NCBI RefSeq assembly: GCF_901933205.1
Contig: NC_044571.1
Coordinates: forward strand, 59,333,994 to 59,397,993
Origin: Camarhynchus parvulus
Lineage: Eukaryota > Chordata > Aves > Passeriformes > Thraupidae
Direction of reading: 5' to 3'
Length of the DNA: 64,000 bases
Of this stretch, positions 12,346-26,002 are shown piece after piece; positions within the stretch are counted from its first letter, which is position 1, and the number at the start of each line of letters is the position of its first letter. The notes below the pieces were generated by a model. That model was given only the letters and a program-made list of their open reading frames with translations, did no database searches and was not told where the DNA came from. A program made the position numbers and the translations under genes.

Positions 12346-15300
12346 GAAAAACGAAGCCAATTAGGTCCACGTGCAGAAAGCCGGCCTGATGGACGCAAAC
12401 AGGTCAAGCATATTGAAATGTGGCCCCAGAAGGCCACCAAAGCAGTGAACAAAACACTGGTGGCATGTTCTCATCTAGTAGGGCCCAGGACAACAGGCAG
12501 GCCAGCTGTGGAGGTTTTTGAGTCTGGTCTTCCTCAGCCAGGCTTGTACACCATCAACAAACCAAGTTACTTTGCTCAGCAGATGAAATCTTTTAAGATT
12601 CTTTCTGAAATCTTCAGATGTGAACTATAACCAGTGGGAAAAAACCCATTGCCAAATACAGTACTGGCATTTTCTACGACCATCCTGTCCTAGAAATGGG
12701 GACAGGTTAATGATCTACAGGGCTTTTCCAACACTAATACCTAGAGTAACACACCTATTAGTCTCCTGCAAAATTGAAACCCTAAAGAAGCATTTGGTAC
12801 TCAAGTGATAAGCACAAAAAACAACTGCTAGACAAAGCACAACTTCAGTGAAAAGCAGCTCCAGCACAGCTATAACTTCTATAGTATCCATATGTAAAGC
12901 AATATGCTATAGTCAGCCCCTCTGTAAGTTGTCTTCTATTCAGTCTTAGATTTCCCCATAATATCATCTGACAGAAAACATCATTTCCTTAGTCAGCCTA
13001 AAAACTGTATTTTCAGGCAGGATGAGAAATTATTAAGATAGCCTCATATCTGTTTTCCATCAATGACCAACTGGTGGTATAAAATGGAGGAAAATCAATT
13101 TTTGCTGTTATCGGCAGGGTTGCCAATAAAAGCAACAGAAGATGGGTCAGTCATGTAAGTTGGGAAATATATCAACCAGTAGATATTTAAATGATTTTAC
13201 ACTATCATGTAATGCTGCAGTCTAGGAGAATTTTCTGCATAAACCTAAAAGCAGTACACATCTTCACTGGATTTCAAGAAGTATCTGACACATTTTACCC
13301 TTCACGGAACCAAGGTGCTCCATTCTAACATGGTCTCTGTCCCCATCCCAAAACAGTTCAGAATAAAAATGCCTTCACTTGGTGATTGGCACTCTTAGTG
13401 GAACAGCCACCTCAAAGCCGGAGGTTTGCAATTCCCTGAAAAAGAACAGGGTCCAAATTCTCCTCATTTCTAACTAGAAACATATTCCTCAATTAGGTTC
13501 CTCTGACACAGTATATTTTGTCCCTGGCTTTCATGTGCTCCCACATGAGTTCTGTGACTACTTGGGTTGTTTCACAGAACCACATGTGTCCCCTTCCTCA
13601 AAAGACAAGACTGCATCACCCCATGTCACTGAATGCTTGACCACTTCATGCCTTGGAAATCAGAATGAAAGCCCTAAACTAGGACCCATCAGACACTAAG
13701 AGAACATTTTCTTCAGCAGCATTTCTGACATCAACTTAAGACACATGTCCCACCCTTGACAAGTACTCAAGTAATCCCAACCAGCCAACAAATTTTAAAA
13801 AAAAGCAAGATACAAAAAGTAATGGTTGCTCAAAAGCCTTTCTGAACAAAAAAGCCTTGCAGCATGAACTGAACCTTACTAAATTTTGCTGGATTGGCAA
13901 AAAGAGAACTGGGAAAAAAAAAGTATTTTCCATCTCAGATTCCAACAATACTATGTAGCCAACAGCATTTTGCAGATTTGCTTCTTAGTTCGTAAGTCAC
14001 GATGGTCATATCTTGCAACATGTACTGGCAGGATTCAATGTTTTCCTAAGAAAACTGGGGTGGCAGATGCTGACACTGGTCCAGAAATGGTTTGCTCTCA
14101 AGCTCGATATTCTTTTTAACCCTGAAAGTTCATCTGTGTCCTGCAAAAGATTTTATCACAGCAAACATTTCAAAATTCTCATACATATTTATTTTCATGG
14201 TGTATTACTATGGTACTAACTCCAAGCATAACAAACACAAAAAGTAATATTTACATGCAAATTCAAATCTATTATATAAATTATAGATTATTAACTTAGA
14301 AATTTAATGTAAGAAGCATAGGGCTAATATAAGAGGGGGAGGGGAATGTTCATTTATAAATTATTTTGAGACACTTTAAAATCATCTAAGTTTCCAAGCT
14401 CTGTACAGTTGAAGCAAAAATTAAAAGGTAAATGTTGTGGTATTTACATTTATAAAAGCAAAACAAACATCAGGATGACTTAATTCCTAAAAGATTGAAA
14501 ATTTACCCCTCAAGACCACTGCTGCATGGCATCAGGAAGGTACCCACATGTTCCTGCATTTGTTCATCTGACTCAGTTACAGCTAACACGGGAGGAGTGG
14601 TCTCCACAGAACGGCTTTTCCAGCAGAACAGCTGTGAGTCAACTTGCCTCATGTCTCTGCACCTAACAGCCCAACTGCCTGGCTCCAGTGTGCTTTTTGG
14701 GAAGGTAGGAGGGACCACACCTCACCAAAGCACTGTGAGAAGAGAGGAGCAAAAGCGAAACTGAGCTGACCGACAACCGCTGACCAGGCTCCCCAGACAG
14801 AAAGAAAGAAACTGCCTCCATGGATTTCTACTGGTTTTAACCAGCTTCAGCAGAGGGGAACATGATTTTTAATTCTACTGTATCCCTTTAATAAACATCC
14901 CAAAGAAGACATTTTCCAGATAACTGAGGAATTTTTTACAGTGTTGACTTACCAAGCAGAGCACAATAACCAACTATTCTGTTTGCACTACAAGGCAGTA
15001 CAGTGCAATGAGTTAATAATTTATCATGGCATTGCCCTTGGCAACTGACCATAATCAACTTCTAAAATTCTTCCTCATTCTTACATTTTTAGTCTCAGCA
15101 AGAATATGGCACCCTTAGAACCTCAGCCCTACCAGAACACTTCTTAGCCGAGGCAAGAGGTTTAATCTTCTCAAACACCTGCTTTTCTTCTGCATTGTTT
15201 CAGGCTCAGAGCAAAGGTCATTATTTCATTTCAATAGCCTGACTTAGCAGACAGGAATAACTAAAAGATTTTTAAACAAAGCAAGAAGTTAACATTCTTT

Positions 15301-17347
15301 CAAAACTGCAGCAATGTAGTTCTCATCCCTGTGTTTCCTTCCCCTTCTTCTCACAGAAGTAAAAAGAACAAAAAAGCCCAAGCTTCTGTCTTCACCAAAA
15401 GCTTTTATTTGCATGTGATCCCAAATTAACAAGCAAACACCTTTTCCTCCCATTTTATATTATCAAGGTTTATTCCTTTCCATAACTTTGGGCAATATTT
15501 AATTTATTAGTTAACACATTCTTCTTCTCAATCAGAAGCATCCAGCTGTGGTGTTCAGATAATTCATTGGAAAACAAGTTTTGATGTGATGTGTAGAAGA
15601 GTGTTAAGTCAATCATCCTAAGTATCACTTTGCTGAAGCATTGGCCATGAAATGTGGTCCATTTCCAAGGACAACCATGCTACTTCATCCTTCCCCTTGT
15701 TGCTCAATCCCAGCTCTTACAAACTCCACAACTCCACCACTCTGAAATCAATCCCTAACCTGGTTCAATCAACCAGCCCAGCAACCTCTGTGGCACTGAC
15801 ATCTGACTTGCCAACTTGGCTCATCTTGGCTGAACCAGATAAGGAAATGTTGCTCTCACAAGCAGCTTGGTCTGCGGATAGGAGGGGAAGGCAATAAAGC
15901 ACTAGAAAACAATCTATGCTGTCAGCGAGAAAAAATGAGGATGGCAGTCCTCAAGCAGCTGGATGAGTGCTCCTGCCAAGAAAACATCCAGGAATGACCA
16001 TGCCCACCTCTGACTGTTTTGCTAAAGGCACATTTTAAATTAAATTAGACTGGTGCAGGTTCGCACACTCACAAAAATGTCGGTCTAGAGTTTAAACTGC
16101 AACTTTACCTCAACTAATACAGCTTTACTGTTGAGTCCTACCTAAGGGCAAGCTAAGGGCCTGGGCAGATGCTAAATGAGCTGTTTAAGGATTTACAACC
16201 CATCACCTCCAGGAGAGTTCGCTATCCGAGTAAAACTTGCTTAGCCTAAACCTCCCTCCTGTGCTCCAGGGCACATCCATGCAAACCACTGCTGCATGGC
16301 TTTAATGGATTGTGCCACCAAGCCAGCAGGGAAGTTACACACGCTGCCTTCACTTATGAGTGAAAAAGCAACTGGTGTGAGGCTGAAGAATCTTCAGTGT
16401 GCACCAAAGCTCTGTAAGCACACGGTATGCAAAAATACCAGAGCCAGCATCAAGGCACTAGCATTGTTGTCCCATCTAGTTAATAAATACCAGGCTTGCT
16501 CACAACAGACAGTGTAACACGTTCTCTGAAGGCACTCTCTGTCAGAAAGAAACTACTTTCTCCTCACAGCAGAGGTTTCACCCCACCTAGAGATCCTCAC
16601 TTAAGGAAGCAAAAATGAACCAAACTTCACACTGACTTTTTTTTCAATTTCCTTTTTTTACTGACATGTTGCATCTGTGCAGCATGCATGCATCAGTAGT
16701 CCTGGGTTTCCTCTCTCAAGGCAATGGGATTTTACCCAGCTAGCTCTCTGCAAGTAATAACTGCTACCACCTCTCCCCTCAAAAGCACAGATTTCACATT
16801 ATCATATATCAATAAATGTTATCACAGCTTTTCTGTTTATGAAGTGTAAAAGTTCAAATTAACAAAATGCTTCCGAAGCCACCTGAACACATGGCATCCA
16901 TAAGAGACACTTTAGACATTACAAAACACCAGAATCTCTACACAAAATATACCATTCTAGCTACATTGCTTCGAAAGTATTAAAACTTTTCTGCAAATGC
17001 CCCTGTTATAATTTAAAAAAAAAGTTTTTAAGTCCAAGATCTTCTCTTGTAGTTTGGCAAAAGTTTTTCAATATTTCTTACTGTTGAGAATTATTTCTAG
17101 TCCAGTACCACTGAAACAAGATTTAATACACGTCATTTGAAGGACCATACTAAAAGACAATTAGGTCTTTATAAAAACAAATGGTAGAATGTTGCATTAC
17201 ATCAAGCATTCATAATCAGATATATGTATTTCAGAAGTGCCCAAATAGGAAAATATTCTGCCAAAAGTAACTTTCTTTCTGCTTTTTTCCTCTGGAAATT
17301 CCTTCATAGTCCATATTTAAATAGTCTAAATTAATGGTTTCTGTGTA

Positions 17348-17468
17348 AGAATCATAGAATAGTTGTTGTTACAAGGGACCTTTAAAGGTCATCTAGTCCA
17401 CCCCCCTACTGTGAGCAGGGACATCCTCAACTAAATCAGGTTGCTCAGATTACAGCCTGTTCAGACAA
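17348..17468 (-). mobile_element. CR1 LINE 3' tail fragment
   Basis: A short piece starting gaatcatagaatagttg and continuing gggacctttaaaggtcatct, gagcagggacatcc and aatcaggttgctcag. This is the 3' end of a CR1 in reverse orientation, about 120 bases. Confidence 0.9.
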
Positions 17469-20400
17469 ATTAAAACTGTGTTTCACTTAGTTGTTTCAAA
17501 AGCAACTTATTTCATTGTTGCTTTGAACTGATACTAAAATAAATACACTTTTTTCACCAAAAAGGACCCACACATTTGAAAACCCTACAAGCCATCCTCA
17601 GCAAACTTCAGACTGTTTTTCAACACAGAAAGTTTCATTTTCATTCATATGACTAAACAATCTTTTTTCTGTAAAGAAAAAAGGTCCCCAAATAGACGCT
17701 TCCTCTCTACAGTTCCTTCTTTTCTCTTTTTGAAATAAACATTAGTTGGTCTTTTTAAAAAAACCCGAACTAACAGGATGGCCTCTCAATAGCTCACCAC
17801 CAAGAGTACCTGGAGCCCTTAGCTGGGCTCACAGAGCTCTCCACAAGCTGGTTCAGAGGCACCGTGAGAGAGAGAAGTGAATTCTTGCAACGTGTGCAGT
17901 TTGCAATCCTTTGCCCTCCACTGCCCATAAGCTTCACAATTATTTTCTTGATAGCTAATACTCTAGTTTGCATGCTTAATTTACAGGCATCAGGACAAAG
18001 CTTGAATAGCTACAGAGAGTAAATATTTTACAGAGGCTCTGGAGATCGAGGAGTGACAGCACAAAACAGAAAATGCATCAAGAGGATGAGTGGATAATGC
18101 AACCACCACATCCGAGGACAATGCCAGGCAAATTCTGTCATCAGTAGACAATGTGCAAGCCCTGGTGCCTTCAAGACACAGTTTTCATGAAAGCTCTTCC
18201 TAAGAGGGTCATCTTCTGGTTGGAAAGACAGCCTCCACTAAAAACAAACTATGTCATCACATCCTTGGGAAACTATTCTTGTTAGCTCCAAAATTATGTA
18301 GGGCAGCACATGTAGCAGGCACAAAGAGGAGGAAACTGACAGTATCCTTGTCAACTTGCTTTTAACTTGAAATTGAGTCTGGTTGGAAGGGCAAGTTAAA
18401 CATTAATTTTCTGACAGTGCTCAGCACTGGGTATCACAAAGTGTAACTGTAGTTTCACAATCATATTTTGCTGCTTCTTTCCCTAGCTGCAACTTAAAAC
18501 CCAATAAACACCAAGATAACTGAAAACTGGAGAACAGCAGCAGTGACTTGATACAAAGCTCAGAAGAGCAAGGTAGTTTTCTTCTAATCTGTCAGCTTTA
18601 TTCACTCTGTCAAAGGACTCATGAAAAACACTAGTAACGCTAGAGGAACATACAGCATGACAGAACAGTATATGCAGCCACAATAAGTAAAAATGCTTCT
18701 TTCTCTCAAGAGCAGGCAAAAATTTGCATCACCCAAGCTCACTCCTTTCTTCCAACACAGGAACTCAAGAGCTGTGTGGTATGACATTTATACTGAGCCC
18801 ACTTTAGAAGTCAAACCACTACCATGCAAGAAGGTGAGGGAAATGCGGAAGGAGCTCACAAATGAAGCGATGAAACCGTTAGTGCGCTAACGGCAATATT
18901 CAAGAAGTGCAGTACGTTCCCCTCAAAACAAAAAATGTATTTGGTAAATTCACACAGAAATGTTGATGATGAGTTAAATATAGGGTGTTCTAGAAATAGA
19001 CTAAAATGTCTAATTATAGATGAAGACAGTGACATTGAATCCATCCCAAAGAAACTCTTTCCCACAGTTTCCAACCTGCGCACTTACCATTCCTATTCCT
19101 AACAAATTATCCTAACCATAATATATTTTCCCCCAATACAGAGAGAAATAAATTTTACACAGAAATTTAGGAATTGGAGGTTCTTTCCTGGCTAACAAAA
19201 CTACTATCAGTTTCACATTGAAGCCTGCTTGAACCTAGTACAAACTCACACACGACACAAGGGGAGTGATCTCTTTAAAGACAAATAAATGACCTGAGCT
19301 CCAGCCCTCTGATTCAACACTGAAGATGGCTGACAGGTACAGCCTAAAGCACACCAAGGCAAGAATGCATAAACTTTGGTCCCTAGCCAATGGGATCCTC
19401 TCAGCACAACCACTGACACACTGACTGTGGGAAGATTTGCCAAAGGACAGGCTTATATTGAAGAATAAATCATTTTTACCTCTACATAGATTAGCCAGGT
19501 CAGGTCAGAAAAGTAAAAATGTCCAGACCCTTTCACATGCCTGCTGCAGACTTTTGATAAGCAAAAGACTTAAAATTCCAATATGTATAGCCTCTGTCAA
19601 CTACTTTATCTATGAAGAAACACTTAGGTAAGATTTAAGAAAGCAAGATTTAAGAATGCAAATAATCTCTAAAACATGTCAGTGGCATTAAAATTATAAG
19701 CACCATAAATCACTGGCATATGGTAGCAAAGTTTCAGAGCTTATGGTGCAGACTGTAACCAAGGCTGGAAAGGTGAACTCCACCTCCTGCCACTCCTGTG
19801 CTGAATCACTGTGGTGGGGGAAAGTCCTTGCTCCTTCTCACACACCCAACAAACTCCAGTGAGTTACGAAAATTGTCAGTGAAAACAACAAAATCTGCAA
19901 GCAAAAGCTGAGAAATTTTCGCTAACACCTGCAAGAAGAGAAAGATAATTTGGAGATCACAGCTTCTCCTCTGACACAGAGGGAAATCCTCCATTTTTCT
20001 TTCTTTTCTATGAGCTCACTGAGCACAGTCCTGCTACAGTTCCCTCCCTTGAATATGGCTGTGCCGAAATACACCTCATGTATTCAGCTTTTTCCATACA
20101 TCAACTGTCTAAAAAGTAACACACACAACCAAAGTATGAGTTTTCAGCAATCCTTAAACATCAGACTATACCAGGCCAACAACATTCTTCAAATCTGGAT
20201 GTCTATTTCTTTTTTCCTTCTCATTTGAGGACCAAGACCACGGACTTTACAATTCTAATATTCAACGGATAAGAAAAAAGCACATTAGAAAACCAACACT
20301 TCTGTAAAGGCAGGGATCTGGAAATAATGTTCAAGCTAACTGGCATCTGATGACACACCACTCCCATGGCTCTCTCAACAACCACAAACAATTCAAACTG

Positions 20401-21789
20401 AAAGATCCCTGCCTTGGGGGTGTGGGGGGGAAGGTGAGAATTTTTTCCTTTTTTTGAGACAAACACATGCTTCAGCTATACAAAAACTAACACCATTTCT
20501 CTGTACCTTCTAATCTCTGCAGCTTCTCTGCCTTCTAGATCTGTCCAAGCTGTCATCCGTAAGTCTTGGGAGGATTTTCAAATCACTTTTTCCTAGCTCC
20601 ACCACTGTACCACAGAAGCGTCCACAGCCCTGTCAAAGTTCTTGTACAGCAGCAAAAGAGAATGAACATGGTGGCTTTTGCCTTCAAAGAGGAACTGCTC
20701 CTCTGTGAAGCCTTGCTCAAGAGAAAGTAGCAGCGACCACTTACCCTTTAGAAAAGAAAAAGCTTTCTTCCCAAGATAAGCAGGGGCAGCTTGGGAGATG
20801 ACTTAAAAAGAAAAACTTAAAACCTCAAGTTTTTAGGGTTGGATGTCTCAATAGGGTCTGGTGCAAAAGAAAGAAGGGGAGAAAAGAGATAAGGAAAGGG
20901 ACGGTCATGTTCTACCAGTTGCAAGCAGAGAGCCCTAGGATCTGAAAATGAAAGTCATGATGATAAAAAGAAAGATGCAAATATATATAAGAATTTTTCA
21001 GAAAAAAGCTTCTATTACTAACTCTTTTTTTTTAAGTAGTTCCTCTGTAATTTTATCTGTGATTTTTCAACATGTAATGATGTGCCAAATAAATCCCCCA
21101 AACAGTTGCAAAACTTGCTGCTTTCAGAAAGAAAAAAAACCAAAACGTAAAATGAAAAGATAGTGAAAACATATTGTACTGTAAGATGCCAAAGGAAGAT
21201 ACGGCTGAACACTCGGAAGGCTGAAGACAAGAGACAGCCTCACCCAAAACATGACCATTTACTTAATGGTTACCTCCCTCTCCCTCCCCTGCGACTGATC
21301 ACAGTACTACGCAAGACTCCATTATACTTCTCAGACACAGGCTCTAGACAGTAAATGAACCTGGAAAGTATTCCCTTGTGCATAACAGCTCAAGTGCCCT
21401 GTCATTTAATTTTCAGTAAGAAGATATCAAATTGGATTTCTCAGGTGACAGACGGAAATATACGGTCCAAAGTTATACACTCAGACAAGACTTCTAAATA
21501 ACGTTTTCGTTCAATAAAGGTGGAAACAGAGATTCTTTTTCAAAAACTTTGCTAAAGTCCAGAAGTACATAATTAGGAGAATCAAGGTGATTTTCATCCA
21601 CTGAAAGTTTAAGAAGCAATTTGACGCACCACAATTACCTCCAAGATTTTCTTCTCTCATTACAACTACCACTAAACCTATTTTCTAATTGGTCTGCCAT
21701 GTACACCATCACCATAACTTCCATTTCTTAATCATTTTCAGGAAAAGGTGAGTACCTGCCCGCATAACAACTTAACTCCTTCTATTTTG

Positions 21790-22865
21790 AAACGACGCCG
21801 CGGCGGCTGCTGTTAATGGCTCTGTTTCGGCAGAAAGAGAACTTCAATTTAAAGGCGCACAGAATGATCTGTCCTCGAAATGACATTTTAAATCTGCCAT
21901 TTTAAAGTCACCACGGACCACACCGGGCGAACAGCAGCGGAGCGGAGGCGTTCAAAGCCGCAGCGGTGATAGCCAACACTTTGCCCGAATCGCTCTGGAC
22001 CGTGCCCTGCTCCATGCTAGCCGAGTCCAGGCACACGCAGCTTCAGAATAAATAAAATACGTGAATTTTACAGTCCGGTGAGCGGCGGCTGGACGGCTCC
22101 GACCGGCAGCCAGCCTGGCACCCCCGTACGCTGAAAAGGAGACAAAAGTATAAAACGCAGCAGCATTACAAGCCAGCTGTCACACATGCAGCGCGCTGCT
22201 CGGAGAAGCACAGCCGCGGTGCCCTTTGCCCGCAGCAACAGGCACAGCTTCAGGCAGCTCACGGCGCCGCTGCCCCGAGACGCCCCTTTACTCACGGCCC
22301 AATTTATATTTCGCTTTTCCCTGCTGCTGCGTTTTTCCAGAAGTTCCCTCTTTCCCGCAGTTTCTCCCGACGGCTGCGGAGCGCTGCCCCGGGCGCGGCC
22401 GCCCGTCGAGGCAGCAGCGGCAGCCGCCGCCCGCAGCCCGGAGCGCCGCGTCCCCCCGGCCCTCCCGCCCGGCTCTCGCTGCCCGGGCAGCACGTACCGC
22501 CCGGCCGCGGGGCCCGCGGCGCCGCCCCGGCCTCCCCGCAGCGTCGTGCAGCTAAAATGGCTCCTGTCGAGAGGGGAAGTTGTGCCCGGGCCCCGGACGG
22601 TGACTCACCGCGGGGCCGGGCGGCTCGGCTCGGAACGACACGACACGCCCCGGGGCGGCGGCCGGCGCTCCGCCGGGCCCGGCCCGCAGGTGGCGGCGGG
22701 GCGCGGGGGGGACGGGCCGGCGGCGGCCTCGTGACCCGCCCGGGCTCCGCTCGGCCCGGCTCCCTCGTGTGCGGGGAGCGCCCGAGCCGCGCCGTCCCGC
22801 TCCGCCCGGCTCCCCGCTGCTGCCTCCGATCCTTACGGAACATCCCGCCCCGCCCCCCTCCACGA
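21790..22865. promoter_or_regulatory. Second CpG island, probable alternative ELF1 promoter
   Basis: CpG density rises from about 21.79 kb and is very high from 22.37 to 22.86 kb. Minus-strand splice donors occur at 22608-22603 (ccgcg then gtgagtcacc) and 22295-22290 (gggcc then gtgagtaaa). A YY1-like aaaatggc lies near 22555 and a G-run cluster at 22698-22716. No TATA box is clear. The island sits about 22 kb from the WBP4 island, which suits an internal alternative promoter of the leftward gene. The right edge is abrupt, where a CR1 begins. Confidence 0.75.
22609..22850 (-). other. ELF1: Candidate untranslated first exon at the second island
   Basis: The exon candidate is defined only by its minus-strand donor: gccccgcg followed by gtgagtcacc. 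The 5' end near 22850 is an estimate at the island edge. Reading frames across it on both strands are typical of GC-rich sequence and no family is recognised. Assignment to ELF1 rests on position and orientation. Confidence 0.42.
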
Positions 22866-22869
22866 GTAA

Positions 22870-23110
22870 TAATTCACAGAGTCAATTAGGTTGGAAAAGA
22901 CCTCTGAGATCATCGTGTCTGACCCATGACCAAAAACCTGCCTGTCAACTAGACCATGGCACCAAGTGCCACCTCCAGGGACGGTGACTCTGTAACCTCC
23001 TTGGGCAGCCCATTCCAATGTCTAACCACCCTTTCTGTGATGAAATTCTTCCTAACGTCCAAACCTCCCCTGGCACATTCTCTAAGACTGTGTTCTCTCA
23101 TCCTAATTTA
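22870..23110 (-). mobile_element. CR1 LINE fragment abutting the CpG island
   Basis: Starts attcacagagtcaattagg and continues ttggaaaagacctctgagat, ccattccaatgtctaaccac and gaaattcttcctaacgtcc, a reverse-complement CR1 3' end of about 240 bases. It begins at the sharp right edge of the second CpG island, directly upstream of the predicted minus-strand exon. Confidence 0.9.
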
Positions 23111-25932
23111 AATGAACAAACACGTTTCTGAGGAACATCTCATCTTTTCAACCAATATCATCTTGCTCACACCAAACTGGTTAACTCCTGAAAAAGAGTG
23201 AAACTTTGGAAGGCCAAAATGTTTGGGGAAATTGAGTGAAAGTGAATTGAGTAAGTCCAATGGAACATGGACAGACAGCCAATGGCAGAGCCAGGGTTCC
23301 TGGGATTCCCAGTAAATTTCTGATACGCTCTTCATGTTCTTTAAACAAAGCCTTGTGCCTAGTAAAGAATACACTGGAAGCCACCTAGCCCTCAGCAGTG
23401 TAGGTGCTTGGGACAGGCTCTATGATTGCATAGGGCACACTGAAAGGCCTGACAGAAGTGTGATTTTAAAAACGTGGCACAGACGGTGAGGACAGAGCTA
23501 CTTCCACCTTGTTTCTGTGGGAAGGGTAAGCTCATGCTCTGTTTGCAGGCTGGATGTGCGCTGGTTTCCCACAAATGCCCAGAAGGGCAGAGTCCAAAGC
23601 AGTGCACTGGCCATAAGGGAAGGCATGGCACAGGGACCCAAGCCACACAGCCACCAGAGAGGGTGCAACGGCATGGCAAGGAGCTGGGAGGCGAGGAAAC
23701 AGCAGGAGCAACCTGGCAATGAGCAGGGAAGATGAGTGTAAGAAAAACCTGAAGCTACTTCTAGCAATCACATTGAGATAAATTCAAACGTATTTCAGGA
23801 CAGCTGTCATTAACACTCACAATAATAATTAACCAGTAGTCCCACAAGTTTTGTGCTGCATAAAACCCATAGTTTTATGAACATTAAGATCTCAAATTAC
23901 TGGTTATGCTTAATTACCAAGAAGAAAATTTTGGGGTTACTTCCAAGTAATTGAGTCCTTATGACACCAGTATGGCACTTAAAAGCAAAATTTGGTCTCA
24001 GTTTATTGTTTAAAGGGCAGTTACCCATATATGACTTTATTAGATGTAGTTTATTTTCCTATTTTTGCAGCCTGCTTTAGTGAAAGATCTGAAAAAAGAA
24101 GCAGCAGCACACTTTTTATGATTTACTGATTAAAAGTATCAATTAAGTCAGTACTAAAATATCTTCACTACAGCTCTTTATCAAAATATGACTTCATTTG
24201 TATTTCTCAGTTGAAAAAAGTCCATGAGGAGAAAACACTGTGTCATTATTTTAGTTATTATATATTTTCCACCTCTCACAACAGATGTATATTCCTTCTC
24301 TCCAACAACTTAAGTCTAATCCAATCTTACATCTAAAAGCATTTGTTTCTTGTGCTGCAAAACCCTTTGTAAATCATGGGGCACGGAGGGAAGAAATCTG
24401 ACCCAGGTGCACAGCGGTTACAAGGAACTGTAACACTGGCACAGGGAGAGCACCATTTTAATAATTAAAGAAAGTCTAACAGTTATGTTTTAGAGAGGAA
24501 AGAAACAACACATTCTTATCCAAGCAGTCAACTCAATTCAAAAATCATTTTGTAGTGATGTATTAGCATAAGCTGTGCAAACATTTTGCTGTTTCTAAGC
24601 TAAATTTGGAAGCAGTATTTTTTAAAAGCATATGTAAAATGTAAACATATTTAGCAAGAGAGAATGCAGGTGGATGTTCATCCCTGGAATTGTATCAGGT
24701 TTCTTGCTAATTATAATTTTGGCTTGAAGAAGAAGTGACCTTGCCCATTGCTGGGATGAGTATTTCCACGAAACTTAGATCATCATTTGCCCAAAAGACA
24801 TAGCTAGACACTGACCAACAGCACAGCTTAAGCCAATTTAAACAGCTTTAGCCCTCCACTCCATCCCAGCCTCATATTCCTTGCACTGAGCTACTCCCCC
24901 CACTGTTTCCCAGAGCAAATATTTGTGCAGTCACACAGTGTGGCAGAGGGTAGAGCCCACCAGCAGGAAAGTTAAGGCTGCACAAATAAATAAATAAATT
25001 AATAATGCACAGTACAATTTTCACATTGCTGTTGGCCCCATCTCCCAGAGAAACACATGCCAAATCATGTGCTCCAAGGGGAGCAGTGCAGCCCAGCGGG
25101 CTTGGACTGGCAGAGACCTGGATATGGCTCTCACCTCTGCTGGCCTCAAGTAAGAACTCAAGCAAGCTGCTTCTTTTTTCACACCCTGCTTTGGTAATCG
25201 CCTCCCTCCTCCACAAGTGGCTTTGAAAGCTACAGGTCTGCAAGGGTGGGATGAGATGGGCTGCCAGGAGGCACAGGAGCAGAACAAAGCAGCTGCACAA
25301 GGGGCAGCCTGAAACCGAAACCATGCGAGGACACACCACCTGAAAGGCATAGCATTTAGTCTCATAAACACAAGCCAAAAGAAAGGTTTGTGAATGTGTT
25401 CAGCTTTTGGTTTTGGATGGCAGTTGGGGAGGAGAAAATACTGTTTTGATGAAGGAAAGGGAGCAGAAAATTTAGATCCAAAACTCTTTGGGCTTTTTTT
25501 CTGCTACATTATACACAAGTTCACCCCATGAGAAGCCTTAGCAAGCCCCCAATTATGTAGCACCCTGTGGTATCATCCCTAATGCAGCTCAAGATGCTGT
25601 AACTCCTTTCCACTCTTGAAAGAGGCCATCCCACCACCCTGCTCCCAGCTCGGGCTCATACAATCACCTCATACAGACTTGGGGCTTCATCAAACTCTGT
25701 CTTAAGATTGGATTTAAGAAGCTTCTACTTTGAATTTGTTTTTGTAGGATCACAGCATCTCAAGCTTTGCAAAATAGTTCATCTCAGGCATCTCTGGAAG
25801 GGAAGGAAAAACTCCAACAATCCCATTCACAAGCACAGCCCCAAAGAACACCTGAGCAATGGATATGCCCAATATGCCCAACTGTATATGGAAGGACAAC
25901 ACTTGAACCAGCTTCCACCCAAGTCTTAACAG

Positions 25933-26002
25933 CCTGTATCTTCTTTTCTCCTTGTGCACAATACCTTCCTGTATCTTCTTTTCTCCTTGTGCACAACACC
26001 AA
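25933..26002. repeat. 35-bp tandem duplication
   Basis: Two head-to-tail copies of a 35-base unit starting cctgtatcttcttttctcct. The copies differ by about three bases, all near the end of the unit, so the duplication is recent. Confidence 0.93.

Larger units (their letters stand above)
1..21789. other. Non-coding, probable 5'-UTR intron of the leftward gene
   Basis: AT-rich sequence with stops in all frames, CR1 fragments and low-complexity tracts. I looked on the minus strand for the ELF1 acidic N-terminus and ETS domain and saw neither, so any ELF1 coding exons are probably to the left of the window. The longest plus-strand frame (11869-12630) crosses a GC-rich patch and resembles no family I know. 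Confidence 0.6.

Noticed and set aside
22068..22889. Overlapping frames of 100-180 codons in the second CpG island
   Set aside because: Same cause: GC-rich sequence with few stops, and no recognisable protein family.
24872..25378. 168-codon minus frame with a hydrophobic segment
   Set aside because: Overlapping frames exist on both strands, no family is recognised and no splice or promoter signals support it. Probably chance.
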